Below are positions 57,691 to 64,000 of a DNA stretch of 64,000 nt, piece after piece. The DNA comes from Microstegium vimineum (lineage: Eukaryota > Streptophyta > Magnoliopsida > Poales > Poaceae): NCBI GenBank assembly GCA_022036555.1, contig CM039133.1, forward strand, positions 11,607,765 through 11,671,764, in the 5' to 3' direction. Positions within the stretch are counted from its first letter, which is position 1; each line of letters opens with the position of its first letter. Made by a program: the position numbers and the translations under genes. The notes beneath the pieces are model-generated. The model had not been told where the DNA came from. It saw nothing but the letters and a program-made list of their open reading frames with translations, and made no database searches.

Positions 57691-60113
57691 GTCATCCAAG
57701 GAAGGATGGAAGGAGGGATTCGGCCCTCAGTGGAAGGCGAGTATAGGAAACGTGATCGATACAAGGAAGAAATGGCTAGCTATTGGAAGGAGGAGGCTAA
57801 GAAAGAGTTCACAGAGTTTATGGAGAAATTGTAGACAATCCTCCTCCCGAGTTGATGCAGAAACTGGCGAGTGCGGTCGTGTCAAGTCAACAAATAATAA
57901 GCACTCAGGCACCCCAGATGCAGCTAGTCCCAGTGGTGTCCCAACAGACCGTTGCCGAGGTACCAAGCAGTGTAGCGTCTACTGGGAATAAGGTTAAATA
58001 TCCGGTTGACGACATTGTTACTCCATTGGCTTGCTCCCTAGTCATAAGATATGGCATTAACAATCACCGTATAAGGGAAGTAGCCACGGGCAAAGCGATC
58101 CCAGGACGTAAGTACCACGGTGCTGACATTCCTGAAGACTACTGCAGAGTAGAAGTATCAACCGTCGTCCAAGGATATGAGGACAAGATTTTAGACATCC
58201 CCGGTCCCGAGGACATTGAGAAACTCGGACAGGCCATAAACAATTTCATTCTTTGGCCTCAGCGGGACGTCCAGCTGATGGAGCCGCCACCATCCTCGCA
58301 AGAGATAGCAGTTGAGGAGTCATCAAGACCGACTGATCCTCTTCCAAACCCACCACCATCACCAATCCAGTCTCATTGGAGCCCACCTCGCTCACCTCCG
58401 CCACATCGATCACCTCCACCACCTCTATCACCTCCACCACAGTCATCACCTCCGCCACCTCCGTCACCTACACCACAGTCATCACCTCCACCACAGTCAT
58501 CTACACCACAAACATCACCTGCGCCGCATCTACAACAAAATTCCACACCTTCCCCACAATCAAAAGATCCTAAACAAACACCGGATCCACCAGCGCCGCC
58601 AAAGAAGAAGTTTTTTATCTCCAAGTTGATTTCCCAAATCGAGCCAAAGAAAAAAAAAGCTGACACGACCAGATTTCTGAGAGGAATTGGGGAAAACACA
58701 CTAGTCAAGTCCTCGAGTTGTCTAAGCTCACGAAGTCAGCGCAGCCGATTGCTAAGGTAATTCCCTACAAATTCAAGGTGCCAACTTGGGAAGACTACAA
58801 GTCTGTGCCTAAAAACTATGTGGTGGGAAAGCCTCTACAAAGCTGGGAGAAACTCGAAAAGGTCCCAAACAATGTGAAAAGGATGCATGACTGGTACATG
58901 AGAGCCTCTTCTGCTGGCATTCACGCCATCAACGTGTCTATACCACATAAGGCGTTTCAAAGTGATCATAATCTGTGCATGATTAGCTTTGAAGACATTT
59001 GGTTGATGATGAATCTCGAGAGACTAGACGTACAGATAATAACGACGTTTGCATTGTAATAAGTGTTACATAGTTATACATGCATTGTAGTTGCAAATGT
59101 TCAATATCTGACATATGAATGTGCCTTGTAGAATGCTATTTGATGAGCAGGAGCAGGCTTACGGTACAGACCTCGATTGTTTTGCCGAGGAAAGGATTGC
59201 CTATCTGAACCCAATTGATATATGCGAAGAAAGGCACACATTCATAATCGGGGAAGACAACGACGATTTAAGAGGCTTACAAGGTGAAGCACGGGCCGCA
59301 AAAAAGAAACAATTACAGTTTAAATTTGAAGCCAAATACTCCTACATTTCAAAGTGTATGAAAAAGTATCAAGATAGGAAATCGATAATGGCACCGTACA
59401 ACTTTGGGTAAGTACATGAGTTTGGGTAGTGGCACCATATAACTTTGGGTGATCCAACTACATAATAATTTGATTCATGTAGGGACCACTGGATCTGCGT
59501 CGTCATTTATCCTAAAAAAAGAAAGGTGGTGGTATTAGACTCTGCAAATTACGATCCATCAGCTATGGACATTTCATTGAGATGCTAGAGATGTAAGTTG
59601 AGATATGCATGTATACTTTTGCATTATGAGATTTTAAGAATAATTAACATGGTGATTGTATTCGAGTTCGTAGGGCATGCGATTTTATATAATGCACGGT
59701 GGAAAGGTTAAATCGAAGAAAAGAGAAAAGGAGCCATTGGAAGTTATATATGACTAGCCGGTAAGTATGAAAACTTACTGTTATGAATACATATCATACA
59801 TGTACTGTGTGGATATACTACGTGTGCGAGCATCTATAAATAACCACTTTAATTTTCTGTTTTATAGTGCCACTAGCAACCAGCAGGATCTGTCCTGTGT
59901 GGATACTACGTGTGCGAGCACATGAGAGGAGGAGACACAACAACTATGAAGAAACCTTCCAAGAAAAAAGCCAAGGCGACGACCATCAACGAAAAGACAT
60001 TGTACACAATAGTTGAGGACGTGTGTCTTTTCCTCATCAAACAAATCATCTCAAGTGTAGGGAAATATCATGATTATGAGAGTGAATTATCCACTGTAAC
60101 TTTATGTGTGTGA
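57650..60113 (+). pseudogene. CACTA-2 gene 2 remnant: DUF8039-like, proline-rich, Ulp1-like peptidase
   Basis: After the junction, a chimeric frame continues into the gene 2 homologue (EEMASYWKEEAKKEF) and stops at 57834. A 302-codon frame (57852-58760) carries the DUF8039-like part (ACSLVIRYG, REVATGKAIPGRKYH) and a longer SPPPQSS repeat than CACTA-1. Later exons keep VPTWEDYKSVPKNYVVGKP, DHWICVVIYP (His, near 59485), VVVLDSANY (Asp) and SVLCGYYVCEHMR (Cys codon 59898-59900). Frameshifts lie near 58700, and a TAG lies a few codons before the Cys motif, close to but not identical with the stop in CACTA-1. The gene lacks its promoter and N-terminal Transposase_24 region. Confidence 0.85.
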
Positions 60114-60299
60114 GTGTGAGACTCATGTATATAATGTGCCATATACTTGTAACTTTATTGCGAGCATGGTACTTTGAAGAAAGAAATCTATGTATGAGAT
60201 ATTTAATTTACATGTTGCTATATATTTGAACACCATCCAATAGGGTTTAGTAGTTTCAATAACAATATATATGTATATATTAAATAATACAGTAATATA

Positions 60300-60505
60300 T
60301 ATAAATATATAAATATCAAAAAATTAAAACTAGAAAATCATTTCCACATGCGGTTCTCTTAGTGAACCGCCTGTGGAAATGACTTTCTACAAGCGGTTCT
60401 CAAGCAACCGCCAGTAGAAATGTTGGCCCCCAGCGCCGGCGGTTCGGGAAACCGACTGTACAAATGCGGTCCGAACCGCCTGCATAGTAAGTTTTTGTAC
60501 TAGTG
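60300..60505 (+). repeat. 3' subterminal repeats and terminus of CACTA-2
   Basis: Alternating ATGCGGTTCTC, GAACCGCCTGTGGAAAT, AAGCGGTTCTC and AACCGCCAGTAGAAAT motifs precede the end GTTTTTGTACTAGTG. The motif family is that of CACTA-1. Confidence 0.9.
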
Positions 60506-60760
60506 TGCTGGTTCAATTAAAACCGACAGTGATGACTAAAGCATCACTGTCGGTTGGTGTCACAAACCGACAATGATGGTTCAAGCATCACTGCCGATTC
60601 GTGTTACCAACCGACAGTGATGTTTGAGCCATCACTGTCGGTTTGGCATAACCGACAGTGATGGCTTGGGCTCATCACTGTCGAAGTGCCAGTACCGGTT
60701 TAAAAACCGCCACTGAAAGGGGGTTTTGAACCGACGCTGTTTGTCTGTTCTGTAGTAGTG
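60506..60760 (+). repeat. 3' subterminal array and terminus of CACTA-3
   Basis: Eight or so copies of AACCGACAGTGATG or CATCACTGTCGGTT alternate in orientation up to about 60690, followed by GGTTTTGAACCGACGCTG and the end GTAGTAGTG. The array continues the partial motif ATCACTGC left of CACTA-2. Confidence 0.9.
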
Positions 60761-61790
60761 CATGATCAATCTCAATCCTATACATGCTGTAGCCGGTACA
60801 TGATACAGAAAAAATTCACTTGCAAATAAGCTACCGGCTGGCTATGAGCAGCACCTGGTGTATGATCGTGTTGTAATTGGAACCCGCAGTACTATATATA
60901 AAAGGAAAATATACTCTCTCTCTCCATTTAATTTCCCTCTCTCACGCACAACTCACTAGGCTCTCGTTTAGCATAGGATGGAAATGCCTTTACCCACTGT
61001 TATTATATATATACATATGCTGCTATAGTCATAATTGAGGTCGAGCTATGACGTATATGCAAGGCTGGCTTATTTAGAGCAGGTACAGTAAGTCTTATCG
61101 GTTTGGCCTATAGTTAAGACAACTCTGCAAAATCCTATGTGGAGGAGAGAGAAAAGGGGAGAGAGAACAAGCTTGGCGTCACATCTTTCGCCGAGCTCCA
61201 GCGCGAGAAACAAGGCGGCAGAGCCGATTTAGCGCCGAACTCGACGATTGCGGAGGCGGTATGTGGGCCCCTTTCCTTCTCTCCCGATCCCGTGTGGCTT
61301 GCCTGCTTTTTCCCCGCCGTGAAATTCCTCGAGCGCACTCAGCGATTTCCCTTTCGCGCCAATTCCTCTCGTTACTAGTACACGAGTATATGCTTTTTGT
61401 TGTCAGATGGATTAGTGGAAAGTTGGGAGATCCTCTCGTACACGAGTCTCTGAACTGCATACACTGTACTTGTTCATTCATTCTAGTAAGTTACAGTATT
61501 CTAGTTTTTGTACTCCTGCCTGAACTGCATATACTTGTTTTTTTTAGGGAACTGCATATATTTGTTTGCTTGACCCTGTACTGAGAACCAACTTTAATTT
61601 GGAGAGGAACATTCTTTTGCAATTTTGAACAGCCGGCTGTACCCCATTGAAGATGAAATCATTTCTAGCAAGTATGCTACGGTACTTGTTACTAGTACGC
61701 CCGTATAAACTGCTGTAATTATATATGAATATGCAATGCAATGCAATACAATCCTGTTACTAGTTGTTGTTTTTGTCATAATCCGAGTCT
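60761..61790. other. Flank with a TATA-like site; no defensible gene
   Basis: CTATATATAAAAGG at about 60891 followed by a CT repeat (60912-60925) looks like a plant core promoter. The next ATG (60978) opens only a 15-codon frame. AGAGCAGGTACAGTAAG at 61076 resembles a MITE terminus whose possible partner (reverse complement AGAGCAAGGCCAATAAG) lies near 62610. No target duplication was found. Confidence 0.35.
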
Positions 61791-61799
61791 ATTCACCAT

Positions 61800-62352
61800 C
61801 TGTTTTTGGATTGTGTTTATGTCAAATTTCTGTGGCGTGCGGTTCACTTGCTATTTGGGGTTTTCCCTCCCCAATCTGTGAATGACATGTTTACCAATTG
61901 GTCTAAAAAGGAGAGTAAAAAGCAAAACCAGTTATTATTAACGGCAGCATCCGCATTGTGTTGGGCGATTTGGCTAACAAGGAATGAGGTGATTTTTGAC
62001 AGATGTGCTCCAAAATCTTTTTTGCAGGTTCTATTTCGAGGTACTCACTGGCTGCGTCAGTGGGCAAAGTTACAGCGGCATGATGAGCAGAGAAAACAGC
62101 TTGTTCTGGTTGCTTAGCATCTAGAGGCATCATCTTTGCAGTTCTTTATATCCTCTGGATGGCTTACTTCAAGAAACATTGGTCACATCTAGTCAAGTGT
62201 TTACCTTTAGTTGCTTTTCTTTGGAGGTTTATCGTCTTGTTTAAATCGTGCTACATTTGTAAGTTTGGGTTGGACTGGAGTCTTGTAATAGTTGGCCTGA
62301 GTCTATCTTCTGATAGATGAAGCCGGATATTTTATCCATTATCTAAAAAAAA
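61800..62352 (+). mobile_element. LINE 3' end with RT zinc-binding-type C-terminus, 5'-truncated
   Basis: 61806-62117 encodes about 100 residues including FLWRAVHLLFGVFPPQSV, DMFTNWS and LCWAIWLTRNEVIFD. This is the C-terminal zf-RVT-like region of plant non-LTR reverse transcriptases. A 3' UTR follows with GTTGGCCTGAGTC, GATGAAGCCGGATA and TCCATTATCT, ending in eight A residues (62345-62352). Truncation at the 5' side is usual for LINE copies. The left boundary is approximate and no target duplication was recognised. Confidence 0.75.
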
Positions 62353-63124
62353 TGAGTATTATTGCTTTTTGTTTCGGTCGACAACATGTTTGATTTACCA
62401 TGAATATGCTCATGGATCGATCTGTGAATGTTGCCAGCAACACGAGTGGCTACATAGATGTGTTTAGTTTTGATCCCGTGTCCTAGATGCACTGCAATGA
62501 ATTTAATATATGAGTATTTATTGTGCAGTCAAACTAACAGTCAAGTTGTTGTATCACTTGTCTCTTGTGTTGACTCAAGATGACATGGACTTGACTTATA
62601 GCCAAGCTTATTGGCCTTGCTCTTATACGGCCATGCCATGTAATTAGTAGGTGAGCTAATATTGATAGCATGATGAGGGCATGTATACAATGTTTTATTT
62701 TGAACTAAGGAATATATGCAATGTTCAGTGGCTGTCGATCAGATATTGAGTAATACCATCATCGTTTGCTTTACCACGTAGTCTACCATCTTTTGTTTTG
62801 CAACCAAGAGAAATTATTCATCACTTAATTAATTATTGTAGTAGTTCAAGGAAATCACGCAAAACAATAGAATATACATTGGGTTTTGTTCGCAGTACCT
62901 CATATTTCAGGATGAGTGGTTACATAGGGCCTAGCTTAGTCTTGATATTGTGTATGTGGTGCCTTTGTTGTATTTGTGATTAGACTATACCATATTAAGT
63001 TGTCTTTGCATAAATTTTAGTGTTTAGTTTCATAATGGCAAAGGCGTCAACTTGTCCCATATATAAAAGAATCCAAATGCATCCAATCTCATTATGTATA
63101 TATTAGAAAGATGCAAAAGTTCAG
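62353..63124. other. No gene seen
   Basis: AT-rich intergenic-type sequence with no recognisable feature. Confidence 0.4.
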
Positions 63125-63330
63125 CACTACAAAAAATGATTTTAGGAGGTAAGGACTTTTATCCGACTGTATCTGGAAATGACATAGAATACAAGGGACT
63201 TAATGCCACATTAAAGATATGTCCACCTCTAAAAAAACTATTTTCAGACGTAGGCCTCTTAAGAGGGCCTCTGAAATACCCCATCATGGCAGTGCTGGAC
63301 TTTTACAAGGGATGCATGACACCTATGGTA
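63125..63330 (+). mobile_element. Possible CACTA-type terminus with palindromic subterminal motif
   Basis: CACTACAAAAAATGATTTTA at about 63125 has the look of a CACTA terminus. A near-perfect palindrome around AGGCCTCTTAAGAGGGCC (63250-63270), extended by TTTCAGA on the left and TCTGAAA on the right, resembles a subterminal motif. No right end was found before the window closes. The overlapping 144-codon frame (63094-63528) shows no domain. Confidence 0.35.
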
Positions 63331-64000
63331 ATTATGAATGATCGGATCCATAATACAATAATTGGATACATACAAAGTACACTAATTCAGCACCGTTATT
63401 CAGAGATCCTTGTTGTTGACATCACAAACCCTCGTCACATCTGTTGCCAAGAATCGCACTGGTGGCTTTTACTATACTTCATCCATGACTTTCCTTGTTG
63501 CACCCATGTCCCTAACTTATATTCCTGAACAAAAAGAGGTTGCAGCATCTGACACGAGAGAATGAGCAGCCAAGGACACATTGCACTTGCCATTTAACTC
63601 AGAGGTCTTTCAACATTCTAACTTGCTACAGCACCGTGGCTGCATTAACATATCCTATCACTGTGTATATGGACCACACATCATTTAGTGGCTCCTCCAA
63701 GTCTCACTATGTTTTTCAAAAAACTATTTGAAACATGGACAGCGAACTTCACGATGCCTTCCAAGCCTAGCTAAGCTGTAACATATTCTGATGTGGATTA
63801 GGAGACAACATGCATGTTTGTGAAGATGGACGATTGCCTGCCTAAAACAAAATTTCACCTCACATTGTGTGGTATATAGCCCAAGCATATATACTAACTC
63901 ATAGGCTCAGACAGTGAATGTTGTTCAACTTTTTTATTATCTGAGGACTCAGAAGAATGGTCGGTATTTAGTGATCTCACATGCATGTATATATTATGCG
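63331..64000. other. No gene seen
   Basis: It may be the interior of the element suspected at 63125, or flank. No coding or repeat signal was recognised. Confidence 0.35.

Larger units (their letters stand above)
54906..60505 (+). mobile_element. CACTA-2: 5.6-kb internally deleted CACTA inserted in CACTA-3
   Basis: It starts CACTAGTAGAAAAACTG and ends (reverse complement) CACTAGTACAAAAACTT. The 3-bp duplication TGC lies at 54903-54905 and 60506-60508. It is a relative of CACTA-1: 55090-57650 is nearly identical to 18200-20785, while 57685-60500 is clearly more diverged from its counterpart. About 4.8 kb of CACTA-1-equivalent sequence (20786-25598) is absent. It carries broken versions of both genes, fused at the deletion. 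Confidence 0.95.
47087..60760 (+). mobile_element. CACTA-3: left-truncated CACTA transposon, interrupted by CACTA-2
   Basis: The segments 47087-54905 and 60509-60760 form one element. It has a transposase gene, an internal subterminal-motif array, a second gene and a 3' subterminal array that ends CTGTTCTGTAGTAGTG at 60760. AACCGACAGTGATG / CATCACTGCCGGTT motifs are shared by the internal and the 3' arrays, tying the halves together. The left end is replaced by an LTR, so its 5' terminus and target duplication are lost. An alternative is that 49840-60760 is one element and the transposase another, but no CACTA terminus is visible near 49840. Confidence 0.8.

Noticed and set aside
63094..63528. 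144-codon frame as a host gene
   Set aside because: It overlaps a transposon-like terminus and palindrome, has no recognisable domain and no good start context.
1..64000. CRISPR arrays, bacterial operons, rRNA and intact tRNA genes
   Set aside because: None seen. The sequence is plant nuclear DNA; the short repeats present are subterminal motifs, minisatellites or microsatellites.

Overview
This window reads as nuclear DNA of a grass (Poaceae, probably a panicoid). The basis is element type: a long-LTR chromovirus, CACTA transposons whose subterminal motifs are typical of cereals, cereal-type LINE tails and GC-rich first exons. I found no host protein-coding gene I can defend. Nearly everything recognisable is mobile DNA, nested and mostly broken.

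Layout. 1-13117: a minus-strand Ty3/gypsy chromovirus with LTRs of about 3.5 and 3.9 kb, gag-pol with a C-terminal chromodomain, and an extra ORF upstream of gag whose N-terminus copies the histone H3 tail. 13388-29850: a tandemly duplicated local segment (copies A and B). Copy B was split by CACTA-1 (17960-28514, TSD GAT), and copy A keeps the empty site. 29850-47086: a mosaic of relics. These include a copia reverse transcriptase piece, two related antisense LINE-type elements, a hAT-like non-autonomous element in possibly organelle-derived DNA, a LINE tail, a copia PBS and gag relic, a promoter-like stretch with a perfect heat-shock-element trimer, and a minus-strand LTR ending exactly at 47086. 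47087-60760: CACTA-3, cut on its left by that LTR. Its 3' subterminal repeat array is interrupted by CACTA-2 (54906-60505, TSD TGC). 60761-64000: AT-rich DNA with a LINE 3' end and a possible CACTA-type terminus.

How the genes relate. All three CACTA elements share a two-gene plan. Gene 1 is a transposase (Transpos_assoc, Transposase_21, DUF4218, DUF4216 type). Gene 2 runs from a Transposase_24-like part through a DUF8039-like part and a proline-rich tandem repeat to a Ulp1/C48-type cysteine peptidase. In CACTA-1 and CACTA-3 gene 2 seems to have its own promoter, preceded by copies of that element's subterminal motif. CACTA-1 and CACTA-2 share the same inactivating lesions in gene 1, so they descend from an already defective copy and were presumably moved in trans.

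The observations I rate highest are the H3-tail mimic in the chromovirus, the insertion of CACTA-2 inside a subterminal motif of CACTA-3, the chimeric structure of CACTA-2 with templated filler at its junction, and reuse of subterminal repeats as an internal promoter block. Family names come from recognising motifs by eye. No alignment or database search was run, and divergence figures are by-eye counts.
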